Shown here piece by piece: positions 53,423 through 62,208 of a DNA stretch of 64,000 nt. The stretch covers positions 117,817-181,816 of the forward strand of contig NZ_JBHUQE010000006.1 in assembly GCF_042687825.1 (NCBI RefSeq), written 5' to 3'. Made by a program: the position numbers and the translations under genes. Numbering within the stretch: position 1 is the stretch's first letter; the number at the start of each line of letters is the position of its first letter. The stretch comes from Sedimentitalea sp042687825 (lineage in GTDB: Bacteria > Pseudomonadota > Alphaproteobacteria > Rhodobacterales > Rhodobacteraceae). Under the pieces are notes generated by a model. That model saw only the letters and a list, made by a program, of their open reading frames with translations, ran no database searches and was not told the origin of the DNA.

Positions 53423-54091
53423 CTAGCAGAACCTTAGCTCAATCCATGGTTCAAGGTTGGGTCTACGCGTCTTCGCTTCGGATAGGAGCTTTCTCGAAAG
53501 CTCGTCTCCGATGGCAAGAAGATCCGAGGTCAACGGTGCTTCTTCATCTTTTTGGATCGATAGCTGTCTGAGGTAAATCATCATCACGTGCGGCAAAACA
53601 CGTTGATATTGCGACCATTTTCGCTCCAATGTGCGGACACTTACATCGCTCAAGGATTTTGGCCATTTCTTAGTGTGATCGGGGTCGTCACTGCGATGCA
53701 GAAACGACCCGTAGGCGGCCTGTTCGGCGAGTGCCGCAGATTTTGTTCTGCCATCTTGCCAAATCAGTGAGACGGCTCTTCCCAAAGGACCGACTGCCTC
53801 CGAGAAAATGTCCTCGACACGCTTCATTACTTCATTTGCATAGAGACGCGGTCGGTCGAATTGCACTACGTTTGTTAGCGCTGCAGCTCTATCAGACGTC
53901 GACAGAACGTGATGGTGTGACCTCAGCCAGTCAAAGTACAACTGCCCCAATAGACCGTTATGCAGGTCATAGAAATTTTCGTCTGATCCGACCGAAATCA
54001 CAAGCGCCTCAATAGCCAGCCAGGACGCCTCTTCTTCATCTACGAACGATAGGTTCTTGGTCCTAGCCACGTATACTTTTGCTGCCTTCAT
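53423..54091 (-). CDS. Hypothetical protein, 222 aa, coupled to the integrase
   Basis: A soluble helical protein: MKAAKVYVARTKNLSFVDEE at the N-terminus, TLERKWSQYQRVLPHVMM in the C-terminal half. No family recognised. ATG 54091 overlaps the integrase stop (ATGA), so translation is coupled. A regulatory role for integration or excision is possible from position only. Confidence 0.65.
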   Translation of the reverse strand: MKAAKVYVARTKNLSFVDEEEASWLAIEALVISVGSDENFYDLHNGLLGQLYFDWLRSHHHVLSTSDRAAALTNVVQFDRPRLYANEVMKRVEDIFSEAVGPLGRAVSLIWQDGRTKSAALAEQAAYGSFLHRSDDPDHTKKWPKSLSDVSVRTLERKWSQYQRVLPHVMMIYLRQLSIQKDEEAPLTSDLLAIGDELSRKLLSEAKTRRPNLEPWIELRFC

Positions 54092-55263
54092 TGCACACCA
54101 GAAACAAACAGATTCCAAGCAGACATGAGTCTTCTTCTTTGCTGGATTAGGTCAGAGCGAGCGTATGCGCGCTCGACCTCTGACCCTATCTGATGCGCCA
54201 AGCTCATTTCAGCCAGTTCCCGACTGAAGCCGGGCTGCTCTGCAGCCCAATCGCGAAAAGCCGACCGGAATCCATGGACAGTGATGCCATCAACTTTCAT
54301 GCGGCGAAGCAGCATTAGCATCGCCATGTTTGACATTGGTTGGTGACGCTTCTGACCTTCGAAAACCACTTCTGAACGGAGGGCCTGAAGTGGCTCAATG
54401 ATTGCCAGCATCTGTTCTGTTAGAGGAATGCGATGCTCCTTGTCAGCTTTCATCCGCTCGGCGGGGATCGTCCATAGATGCCCCTCCAAGTCGAACTCCT
54501 CCCATCGAGCTTTTAACACTTCGCTTGTGCGGCTAGCGGTGAGGCAGGTAAACATGAGCGCCTTTGCGGCCATTGCATCTTTAGTCGCCAGTTCAGCATA
54601 GAAGGCGGGCACATCTTGCCAGTGCATGGCCTTGTGGTGCTGCACCTTCTGTTTAACTTGCGGCAGAACACGAGCATCGCGGATCGTGGTCACAGGATTT
54701 TCACCGTCACGAAATCCCTTTGACTTCGCCACGTCGAGAACGGCCTTTATCCGCTGTGCAAGCCGCTTTGCAGTTTCATGTTTCTCAGTCCAGACTGGCA
54801 ATAGCACTTGCAAAACTTCGGGTTGACCGATCTCAGAAACAGGCAGACGGCCTATTTTGGGGAATGCATAATCGGCTAGAGTATTGATCCACTGCTGGCC
54901 GTGTTTAGGATTCTTCCACGTCGGCAAGCGTTCAATGTGAACTTGCCGCGCAATCTCTTCGAAGCAAGGTATCTCCTGTCGCCCGTTGTAGCGAGGGTTG
55001 ATGCCCTGCTTTGCGAGGCGGCGATATTCTAAGGCTCGGTCACGCGCTTCATTCAGTGTAACGACATCAGCGCCGCCAAGTCCGAAATCCGTCCGCAATG
55101 GCTTGCCTTCACGGTTGCGTTGACCCTTCACAGTAACGCGCACAATCCATCGCCGAGCACCGGACGGATCGACCACTAGGTACAAACCGCTGCCGTCGCC
55201 ATGGCGACCGGGGCCGAGGGTTCGCACCAGATTCTTTGTCAGCTTTCCACTCAGAGCAGCCAT
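54088..55263 (-). CDS. int: P4-type tyrosine integrase
   Basis: A 391-residue site-specific recombinase. The N-terminal DUF4102-like domain has GDGSGLYLVVDPSGARRWIV. The catalytic core has R in LTASRTSEVLKARWEEFD, H and R in HGFRSAFRDWA, and the tyrosine nucleophile in EVERAYARSDLIQQRR. The gene lies 146 bp from the tRNA-Ser 3' end, as expected for an integrase beside its att site. It recombines the tRNA 3' end. Confidence 0.94.
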   Translation of the reverse strand: MAALSGKLTKNLVRTLGPGRHGDGSGLYLVVDPSGARRWIVRVTVKGQRNREGKPLRTDFGLGGADVVTLNEARDRALEYRRLAKQGINPRYNGRQEIPCFEEIARQVHIERLPTWKNPKHGQQWINTLADYAFPKIGRLPVSEIGQPEVLQVLLPVWTEKHETAKRLAQRIKAVLDVAKSKGFRDGENPVTTIRDARVLPQVKQKVQHHKAMHWQDVPAFYAELATKDAMAAKALMFTCLTASRTSEVLKARWEEFDLEGHLWTIPAERMKADKEHRIPLTEQMLAIIEPLQALRSEVVFEGQKRHQPMSNMAMLMLLRRMKVDGITVHGFRSAFRDWAAEQPGFSRELAEMSLAHQIGSEVERAYARSDLIQQRRRLMSAWNLFVSGVQ

Positions 55264-55409
55264 TAAATACCACGTTTCCTACCACGCAATGAATAGAAAC
55301 GAGTCTAATCGAAGAAAGCTCAATAGCAACAACGAATGCGGATGAATCAACAAAAACAGCCCCGTAAGGGGTTAAACAGCATCGAACGCAATTGTATGAA
55401 AATGGTAGG

Positions 55410-55425
55410 TGGCGGAGACGAAGGG
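55410..55425. repeat. Right attachment site within the tRNA-Ser 3' end
   Basis: The 16-bp TGGCGGAGACGAAGGG is the CCA end, acceptor 3' strand and edge of the T arm of the tRNA-Ser gene. It is repeated at 38856-38871. Confidence 0.85.
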
Positions 55426-55499
55426 ATTCGAACCCTCGAGACCCTTCCGGGCCTACTCCCTTAGCAGGGGAGCGCCTTCGACCACTCGGCCACGTCTCC
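55410..55499 (-). tRNA. tRNA-Ser(GCU)
   Basis: A 90-nt class II tRNA. Acceptor GGAGACG pairs with CGTCTCC, followed by discriminator G and an encoded CCA (55412-55410). The anticodon stem CTCCC/GGGAG holds loop CTGCTAA with anticodon GCT. A long variable arm (TAGGCCCGGAAGGGTCTCG) and the T arm with GTTCGAATC are present. It reads AGC/AGU serine codons and is intact despite the neighbouring insertion. Confidence 0.95.
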
Positions 55500-55648
55500 G
55501 CCGACCCGTTTAGCGGCGCAGGCGCGGGGAAACAAGGCGAAAATGCGGGCCAGCGAGCATCACTGGGAAAACCGCCGGCCGCGGTTCCGGCAAAGGTGTG
55601 GGTGAGGGATCCGCGCTTTTGGCCCTTGCCACGGTTGCGGTCCGGCCG

Positions 55649-56833
55649 TCAGGGTTTAACGAACAGTTTGCGCGGCAGGTCGCACAGGCATTCCGCCGGT
55701 CCGCTGTTGCGGATAAGAATGCTTTCGGTGATCTCGAGCCCCCAATCCTGCATCCAGATGCCAGGCATGAAATGAAAGGTCATGCCCGGCTTCAGAACGG
55801 TTTCGTCGGTGGCGCGAAAACTGATGGTGCGTTCGCCCCAGTCGGGCGGATAGCTCAGCCCGACCGGATAGCCGCAGCGGCCGGCCTTTTCTATCCCGGC
55901 CTGACGCAGGGCGGCATAGAGCGCATTCGCCACGTCGCAGGCGCGGTTGCCGGCGCGGGCCATGTCCAGCCCCGCGTCCAGACCGTCGATCAACGCGGAT
56001 TCGGCATTGCGCATCTCGGCTGGGGGCTGGCCCAGGAACACGGTCCGGCAGATCGGTGCGTGATAGCGACGGTAGCAGCCCGACAGTTCGAAAAAGGTCG
56101 CAGCGCCGGTTTCCAGCGGCCGGTCGTCCCATGTCAGGTGAGCCGCCGAAGCATCGGCGCCGGTCGGCGCCAGTGGCACGATTGCAGGATAGTCGCCACC
56201 AAAGCTCTCGGTTCCGGCGATGGCGGTGTGATAGATCTCCGCGATCAGGTCGTTCTTGCGCAGGCCGGGGCGCATCCGCTCCAGCACCTGCCGGTGCATC
56301 CGTTCACCAATGCGCGCGGCCCGGCGCATGAATTCGATTTCGCGTTCGGATTTGACCGCTCTTTGCCAGTTGACCAGGGCGGTGGCGTCCGCGAAACGGG
56401 CAGCAGGCAGTCCGGCCTGCAGGTTGCCAAAGGCGGCGGCAGAGAAATAGTAGTTGTCCATTTCGACGCCGACGGTTCCGCGGTCCCATCCCATCTCTGC
56501 GATCAGCTCACACAGGTTCTGCATCGGGTGGCGCTCGGTCGATTGCACAAAATCGTCGGAATAGGACCGGATGCGCTCTGGCTGCATGTAGACGGTGCGC
56601 AACGCGCCATTTGCATCGATGCCGCGCCCCCACCACAGCGGCGCGCCCTCGGGGCCCACCAGCACCGCCTGATGAACATAAAAGGACCAGCCGTCATAGC
56701 CGGTCAGCCAGGCCATGTTCGAGGGGTCTGTGACGATCAGGGTATCGATATCCTTAGCCTGCATGGCCGCGCGCGTCTTTGCCAGACGGGCGGCGTATTC
56801 GGCGCGGCTGAACGGCGGATCGGTGGGTGGCAT
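55649..56833 (-). CDS. doeA: Ectoine hydrolase DoeA (EutD)
   Basis: A 394-residue M24-fold hydrolase that opens the ectoine ring to acetyl-diaminobutyrate. Diagnostic DoeA stretches are DPSNMAWLTGYDGWSFYVHQ near the N-terminus, VEMDNYYFSAAAF in the middle, and GLSYPPDWGERT, FHFMPGIWMQDWGLEITES near the end. Positions that bind metal in ordinary M24 peptidases are occupied by Glu and Cys (FFELSGCYRRYHAPICRT), as I recall for DoeA. It is divergent from a DoeX-like regulator. DoeB and DoeC genes are not in the window. Confidence 0.92.
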   Translation of the reverse strand: MPPTDPPFSRAEYAARLAKTRAAMQAKDIDTLIVTDPSNMAWLTGYDGWSFYVHQAVLVGPEGAPLWWGRGIDANGALRTVYMQPERIRSYSDDFVQSTERHPMQNLCELIAEMGWDRGTVGVEMDNYYFSAAAFGNLQAGLPAARFADATALVNWQRAVKSEREIEFMRRAARIGERMHRQVLERMRPGLRKNDLIAEIYHTAIAGTESFGGDYPAIVPLAPTGADASAAHLTWDDRPLETGAATFFELSGCYRRYHAPICRTVFLGQPPAEMRNAESALIDGLDAGLDMARAGNRACDVANALYAALRQAGIEKAGRCGYPVGLSYPPDWGERTISFRATDETVLKPGMTFHFMPGIWMQDWGLEITESILIRNSGPAECLCDLPRKLFVKP

Positions 56834-56991
56834 GGTTTCTCTTTCGCTGGGGGTCGGGCAGAGCAGCGGACCTGACCGACTAAATCCGGCCCGGGCGGCC
56901 GGGTCAATGGCGCCGTGCGGGCCGGGCGTTACTGTCTGGAAACTTGGCCGGCGCTGGCCCAGAATGGCCGCAACCCGCCAACGGAGGTGAC

Positions 56992-57480
56992 ATGCTGCGC
57001 GTCGACCGGATTGATCTCAGGATTCTCAAAACTCTGGAACGCCGCGGGCGGATCACCAAGACCGCGCTGGCCGACGAGGTCGGCCTGTCGGCAACGCCGG
57101 TCTGGCAGCGGTTGAAGCGGCTGGAAAAGAGCGGTCTGATCGATGGCTACCGGGCCGAGATCAACCTGTCGAAGCTGGCGCCGCACGTCACCGTCTTTGT
57201 CGCCGCCGAACTGGCCGATCACACCGCCGCCCGGTTCCGCCGGTTCGAAGAGGCCGTGCAGTCCTATGACGAGATCACCGCCTGCTGGGCACTGGGGGGC
57301 GGGTTCGATTATCTGTTGCAGGTCGTCACCCGTGATATCGGCGCCTATCAGCAGTTGATCGACAACATGCTCGAAGCCCGGATCGGACTGGCGCGCTATT
57401 ACAGCTATATCGTGACCAAGCCGGTCAAGGGCGGTGCGGGGTTGCCGCTGGACCGGCTGTTGCCGGGCGACAGGGCATAA
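56992..57480 (+). CDS. doeX: Lrp/AsnC-type regulator DoeX of ectoine catabolism
   Basis: A 162-residue regulator. Helix-turn-helix: VDRIDLRILKTLERRGRITK and LSATPVWQRLKRLEKSGLI. The RAM domain includes EITACWALGGGFDYLLQVVT. GGAGGTGA lies just before ATG 56992. Its place between doeA (divergent) and a DoeD-like aminotransferase (same strand) is that of DoeX, which responds to ectoine degradation intermediates. Confidence 0.85.
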   Translation: MLRVDRIDLRILKTLERRGRITKTALADEVGLSATPVWQRLKRLEKSGLIDGYRAEINLSKLAPHVTVFVAAELADHTAARFRRFEEAVQSYDEITACWALGGGFDYLLQVVTRDIGAYQQLIDNMLEARIGLARYYSYIVTKPVKGGAGLPLDRLLPGDRA

Positions 57481-57630
57481 CCCGGTATTTGCGTCCGAAA
57501 GCAGAGGAAGCCTCTGGAAAAACTGCAAATTCTGCCGCTTTTCTTGCGCTGATACGGGTTAAGGTGGCGCTGGGCGGGCGCACGGGGTCGGTTGCGGCGC
57601 CCTGGGCAAATCTCGACAGGGGAGCGGAAC

Positions 57631-59013
57631 ATGCTGCACAATGACGAACTGGAAAGTTGGGATCGCGAGACGTTTTTTCACCCGTCGACTCATCTGGCCG
57701 ATTTCGCCCGGGGAGATCAGCCTCAGCGGGTTATCAAGACCGGGCGGGGGGTGCGGATCACCGATCGTGATGGCAACAGCTTTCTGGACGCTTTCGCCGG
57801 TCTTTACTGCGTCAATGTCGGCTATGGCCGTTCCGAGATCGCCGAGGCCATCGCCGAACAGGCGCGCGAACTGGCCTATTATCACGCCTATGTCGGGCAT
57901 GGCACCGAGGCCTCGATCACCCTGGCGAAAATGATTCTGGACCGCGCGCCGCCGGGTATGTCCAAGGTCTATTTCGGGCTGGGCGGTTCGGATGCCAATA
58001 CCACGAACGTCAAGCTGGTCTGGTATTACAACAACGTACTCGGTCGGCCGGAAAAGAAAAAGATCATCTCGCGCTGGCGCGGCTATCACGGCTCGGGGCT
58101 GGTCAATGGCTCGCTGACCGGGCTGAAACTGTTTCACGACCAGTTCGATCTGCCGCTGGACAGGTTTCTGCACACCGAGGCGCCATACTATTTTCGCCGT
58201 ACCGATCTGGACCAGACCGAAGAACAGTTCGTCGCCCATTGTGTTTCCGAACTGCAGGCGCTGATCGCGCGCGAGGGCGCCGACACGATCGCCGCCTTTA
58301 TCGGCGAACCGGCGCTGGGGACCGGCGGGCTGGTGCCGCCGCCGGCCGGCTATTGGCCGGCCATTCAGGCGGTGCTGGACGAACATGACATCCTGTTGAT
58401 CGCCGACGAGGTGGTGACCGGGTTCGGTCGCCTGGGCGCGATGTTCGGCAGTGATTTCTATGGAATGCGGCCCGATATCATCACCATCGCCAAGGGGCTG
58501 ACCTCGGCCTATGCGCCGCTTTCGGGATCGATCGTCGGTGACCGGGTCTGGGCGGTGCTGGAACGGGGCTGTGACCGGTTCGGTCCCTTCGGGCATGGTT
58601 GGACCTATTCCGCGCATCCGCTGGGGGCGGCGGCGGGCGTGGCCAACCTGAAACTGATCGACGAGCTGGATCTGGTGCGCAATGCCGGTGATGTCGGTGC
58701 CTATCTGAAACGGGCGCTGCAGGACGCTGTCGGCGGGCACGCCAATGTCGGCGAGGTGCGCGGCGAAGGCTTGCTCTGCGCGGTCGAGTTCGTCGCGGAC
58801 AGGGGTGACCGGGTGTTCTTTTCGCCGGACAGGGCGGTCGGGCCACGGGTCAACGCGGCGCTGCTGGCGCGCGGCGTCATCGCGCGCGCCATGCCGCAGG
58901 GCGATATCCTTGGATTTGCGCCGCCGTTCGTCCTGACCCGCGCCGACGCTGATGAAATCGCTGGGAAACTGGCGGATGCGGTGGCCGAAATTCTCGGGCC
59001 TTCGGGCAGCTAA
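57631..59013 (+). CDS. doeD: Class III aminotransferase DoeD (diaminobutyrate aminotransferase)
   Basis: A 460-residue PLP aminotransferase. N-terminal FFHPSTHLADFARG and DRDGNSFLDAFAGLYCVNVG resemble DoeD-type enzymes. SRWRGYHGSGLVNGSLTG, LLIADEVVTGFGRLG with the PLP Asp, and ITIAKGLTSAYAPLS with the PLP Lys are visible. In the Doe pathway it converts 2,4-diaminobutyrate to aspartate semialdehyde. ATG 57631 is preceded by GGGGAGCGG. Neighbouring doeA and doeX support the role. Confidence 0.82.
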   Translation: MLHNDELESWDRETFFHPSTHLADFARGDQPQRVIKTGRGVRITDRDGNSFLDAFAGLYCVNVGYGRSEIAEAIAEQARELAYYHAYVGHGTEASITLAKMILDRAPPGMSKVYFGLGGSDANTTNVKLVWYYNNVLGRPEKKKIISRWRGYHGSGLVNGSLTGLKLFHDQFDLPLDRFLHTEAPYYFRRTDLDQTEEQFVAHCVSELQALIAREGADTIAAFIGEPALGTGGLVPPPAGYWPAIQAVLDEHDILLIADEVVTGFGRLGAMFGSDFYGMRPDIITIAKGLTSAYAPLSGSIVGDRVWAVLERGCDRFGPFGHGWTYSAHPLGAAAGVANLKLIDELDLVRNAGDVGAYLKRALQDAVGGHANVGEVRGEGLLCAVEFVADRGDRVFFSPDRAVGPRVNAALLARGVIARAMPQGDILGFAPPFVLTRADADEIAGKLADAVAEILGPSGS

Positions 59014-59033
59014 AGGGCGGTCGGCATGGCGGC

Positions 59034-61286
59034 TCAGTCCAGCCTTGCAACCTCGACCAGCGCGGTATGGGCACTGCAACCCTGGCCCAGACGCGACGTG
59101 CCGATATCCCGGGTCAGCACGTTGGGATTGCCGTCCGGGTCGATATTGCCGCCGGACCCACCGTACCAGGCACCGGTGGGCAGGGCCACCACACCCTGCA
59201 GGATATCCGCCGACACGCGCGCCCGCGCCCGGCAGGCGCCCCGGGCATTGTGCACCCGGACCAGGTCGCCGCTGGCAATGCCCCGCGCCGCGGCATCCTC
59301 GGGATGCAGGATCAGGGTTTCGGGCCGGGCGCCGGGAACATCCGCCAGCGCGCATTCCAATTGGCTGTGCAGCTTGTCGCCGGGCTGTGGCGACACCAGA
59401 TGCAGCGGCTTTGCCGGCGTGGCAGCGCCCAGCCACTCCGCCGGCGGCAGCCAGACCGGGTGACCGGGACAATCGGTATAGCCGAAGCCGTCGATGGTCT
59501 CGGAGAAAATCTCGATCCGGCCTGACGGGGTTTTCAGCGGGTCGGCGTCGGGATCGGCGCGGAACCGGGTCAGAAACGAGGGCGCGTCGGGGCCGCAGCC
59601 GATTGGCAGTTTTACCCAATTCTGCTGCCGCAAATCATCGAATTCCGGCAAATCCACGTCCAGCGACGCGGCGCTGTCGCGATAATCGTCATAGAGATGG
59701 CGCAACCAGCCGCCGGCATCGCGCCCAAGGGTGAATTCCTCGCCTGCGCCCAGTCGTTGGGCCAGCCCGGAAAAGATGTCGTAATCGTCGCGCGCCGCGC
59801 CGACCGGCGGGATCAGTTGCGGCATGCTGAACAGATGGTCATCCAGATCGCTGCGGCCGATATCCTCGCGCTCATAGGGGGTGGTGGCCGGAAACACGAT
59901 GTCGGCGCGTTTCGCGGTTGCCGTCCACCAGGGCTCGTTCACGATGATCGTTTCCGGCGCTTGCCAGGCGCGGTTCAGACGGTTCAGATCCTGATGGTGA
60001 TGAAACGGGTTGCCCCCGGCCCAATAGATCAGCCGGATATCGGGGTAGGGCGCACGCCGGCCGTTGAAATCATAGGGCTGGCCGGGGTTCAGCAGCATGT
60101 CGGCGATCCGCGCCACGGGAATAACCCGGCGCACCGGGTTTTCGCCCTGGTCCAGCGTCATACCGGGGATTTTCCTTACCGATTTGCCGATGCCGCCGAT
60201 GGCGCCATAGCCGTAGCCGACGCCGCCACCGGGCAGGCCGATCTGCCCCAGCATGGCCGCCAGCACCGCCGACATCCAATAGGGCTGTTCGCCATGTTCG
60301 CCCCGCTGCAGCGCCCAGGCAACGGTGATCAGCGTGCGCGTGGTGACCATGCGGCGGGCCAGCGCCCGGATCGTGTCGGGTGCCACGCCACAGATCGGCG
60401 CCGCCCAGTCGGGGGATTTCGGCACGCCGTCGCTCTGCCCCGCCAGATAGGGCAGAAACCGGTCAAACCCGGTGGTGTAGCGGTCGACAAAGGCCCGGTC
60501 CGTCAGCCCTTCGGTCTGCAGCACATGGGCCAGCGCCAGCATCAACGCCGTATCCGAAGCAGGCCGCAGCGGCAGCCAGTCGCAGCCCTCGGGCGCGTCG
60601 TCGCGCTGGGGACCGATATTGATACGGTGCATGCCGGTCTCGGCAAAGCGCTCGAACCACGAGGCGGTCTCGTGATCCGTGATGCCGCCCATGCTGACCT
60701 GCGCGTTCTTGGGGTTGATACCGCCGAACATCACCAGTGTTTCGGTATTGTCGGCAATGGTCTGCCAACTGTCCTGCTCGCCGTAAAGCTGCTGCAGAAA
60801 CGGGATGCCGAACACATGCGGCATGATCGCCTGCGCGCAGCCGGTGGAATAGCTGCCGAACGAGGCGACATAGCCGCCGATACAGTTCAGAAAGCGGTGA
60901 ACCTGGCTTTGTGCGTGGTGGAACCGCCCGGCCGAGGCCCAGCCATACGACCCGCCAAAGATCGCCTGATTTCCATGCGCTTTGCGCACCCGGTTCAGCT
61001 CGGTTGCGGCAATGTCCAGCGCTTCGTCCCAGGGCAGATCCACGTAATCGTCCTGACCGCGCCGGTCGCGGTTGCGGCTGTTCAGCCAGCCGCGCCGGAT
61101 CGCGGGGCGCGCCACCCGGCTGTGGTGATGCACGGCGGCGGGCAGGATGTCGGGCAGGGATGTCGGGGCGCGATCCCCGGCAAAGGGGTGCGTGGCGACG
61201 ATCCGGTCGCCCCGGGTCTCGACCAGAAACGCCCCCCAATGGCTGGAGGTCACCCTGATATTGTTCTCGCCGTTGTCCGCGCCCAT
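59034..61286 (-). CDS. Molybdopterin oxidoreductase of the BisC/TorZ type
   Basis: A 750-residue DMSO-reductase-family molybdoenzyme. RVTSSHWGAFLVETRGDRIV at the start and GSYGWASAGRFHHAQSQVHR are typical of biotin/methionine/TMAO sulfoxide reductases. The Mo ligand serine is in GSYSTGCAQ (about residue 150). No N-terminal 4Fe-4S cysteine motif and no twin-arginine signal are seen, so it is probably cytoplasmic like BisC. It converges with doeD; no dedicated electron donor is adjacent. Confidence 0.85.
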   Translation of the reverse strand: MGADNGENNIRVTSSHWGAFLVETRGDRIVATHPFAGDRAPTSLPDILPAAVHHHSRVARPAIRRGWLNSRNRDRRGQDDYVDLPWDEALDIAATELNRVRKAHGNQAIFGGSYGWASAGRFHHAQSQVHRFLNCIGGYVASFGSYSTGCAQAIMPHVFGIPFLQQLYGEQDSWQTIADNTETLVMFGGINPKNAQVSMGGITDHETASWFERFAETGMHRINIGPQRDDAPEGCDWLPLRPASDTALMLALAHVLQTEGLTDRAFVDRYTTGFDRFLPYLAGQSDGVPKSPDWAAPICGVAPDTIRALARRMVTTRTLITVAWALQRGEHGEQPYWMSAVLAAMLGQIGLPGGGVGYGYGAIGGIGKSVRKIPGMTLDQGENPVRRVIPVARIADMLLNPGQPYDFNGRRAPYPDIRLIYWAGGNPFHHHQDLNRLNRAWQAPETIIVNEPWWTATAKRADIVFPATTPYEREDIGRSDLDDHLFSMPQLIPPVGAARDDYDIFSGLAQRLGAGEEFTLGRDAGGWLRHLYDDYRDSAASLDVDLPEFDDLRQQNWVKLPIGCGPDAPSFLTRFRADPDADPLKTPSGRIEIFSETIDGFGYTDCPGHPVWLPPAEWLGAATPAKPLHLVSPQPGDKLHSQLECALADVPGARPETLILHPEDAAARGIASGDLVRVHNARGACRARARVSADILQGVVALPTGAWYGGSGGNIDPDGNPNVLTRDIGTSRLGQGCSAHTALVEVARLD

Positions 61287-61343
61287 GTCACACCCGCTGC
61301 TGTCGCGCCCAAGCTCTGCCCGGGCGCCGCGCCGCAGGCAGGA

Positions 61344-62204
61344 TCAGTCCAGGAAGGACGAGATCAGCGTCGCGACCTCGTGACGCCGAGAATACATCAA
61401 CAGGTGCCCGTCCTGAAAGACATGCAATTGCGCATCGGGGATCAGGTTGGACAGCAACAGCTGATTGCTCAGCGGAATCAGCCCGTCATATTGCCCCGCC
61501 AGCACCAGCGTCGGCTGCCGCAACTGCCACAGCCAGGGCAGGCTGGTCCAGCCGCACATCGCCCGCACCTGGGTGAAATAGCCTTGCGGTGTTGGTGCGA
61601 TCGCGTGCTTGGAATATTCCCGAAAGGTTTCCGGGTTCAGGATCACGTTGCCGCCATACATCCAGGGGCCGATGAAATTGCCATAGGCCTTGTCGGCATA
61701 GCGCATCGGGAACAAGATCTCGGACAAGGCGATCGGGGTGCCCCACCAGCTGCCGATGCCGCCCGCCGAGGTGATGGCCAGCACCAGCTTGTTCACCCGG
61801 TCCGGCGCATCATAGGCCATCTGCTGCGCCAGCGAGCCGCCCCAGGAAATCCCCAGGACGTCGAATTCGTCGATGCCCAGCTGATCTATCAGGGCCATCG
61901 CAAATGCGGCAAAGTCCGGGATGGTCCGCACCTTGCGGTTCACTTCGGACCGGCCGAGACCGGGCGCATCAAAGGCGATGACGGTCCGGTCGGGCAATTC
62001 GTCGATCAACGGGTACAGAATCTCGATGGACTGGCCCAGACCGTTGCAGATCAACAGGGGCGGTGCCGCGGCGTCGCCCGGTTTCAGCAGGTATCGCACC
62101 TTTGATCCCATGACCGTTGTCGTGGCCAGCGGGTGATCCGCCGCGGCGTCTTGGCCGCCGGGCGGGCCAGAGTCGGCAACGGTCGGGAAAAGCGTCCGCA
62201 GCAT
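61344..62204 (-). CDS. phaZ: Alpha/beta hydrolase, PHA depolymerase-like (PhaZ)
   Basis: A 286-residue alpha/beta hydrolase. LLICNGLGQSIEILYPLIDE, the nucleophile elbow GISWGGSLAQQMAYDAPDRV, and VLAGQYDGLIPLSNQ plus a late DGHLLMYSRR (catalytic His) are close to intracellular poly(3-hydroxyalkanoate) depolymerases. It starts 5 bp after phaC ends on the same strand, so the synthase and depolymerase are co-transcribed. ATG 62204 was chosen; longer frames run back into phaC. Confidence 0.85.
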   Translation of the reverse strand: MLRTLFPTVADSGPPGGQDAAADHPLATTTVMGSKVRYLLKPGDAAAPPLLICNGLGQSIEILYPLIDELPDRTVIAFDAPGLGRSEVNRKVRTIPDFAAFAMALIDQLGIDEFDVLGISWGGSLAQQMAYDAPDRVNKLVLAITSAGGIGSWWGTPIALSEILFPMRYADKAYGNFIGPWMYGGNVILNPETFREYSKHAIAPTPQGYFTQVRAMCGWTSLPWLWQLRQPTLVLAGQYDGLIPLSNQLLLSNLIPDAQLHVFQDGHLLMYSRRHEVATLISSFLD

Positions 62205-62208
62205 CGGC

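Larger units (their letters stand above)
38856..55425. mobile_element. Integrative mobilizable element at tRNA-Ser(GCU) carrying a type I restriction operon
   Basis: The 16.57-kb segment is flanked by the 16-bp direct repeat TGGCGGAGACGAAGGG (38856-38871 and 55410-55425). The right copy is the 3' end of an intact tRNA-Ser gene including CCA. A tyrosine integrase lies 146 bp from the tRNA. Inside are excisionase-like and replication/regulator-like genes, mobC, a relaxase, two transfer-associated proteins and a five-gene restriction cassette. No VirB4 or VirD4 coupling ATPase is seen, so it would need a helper to move. Lower GC of several cargo genes supports transfer. Confidence 0.85.

Noticed and set aside
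59697..62105. Plus-strand open frame of about 800 codons opposite the BisC-like and PhaZ-like genes
   Set aside because: It spans two real genes and their gap, and its product has no recognisable domain.
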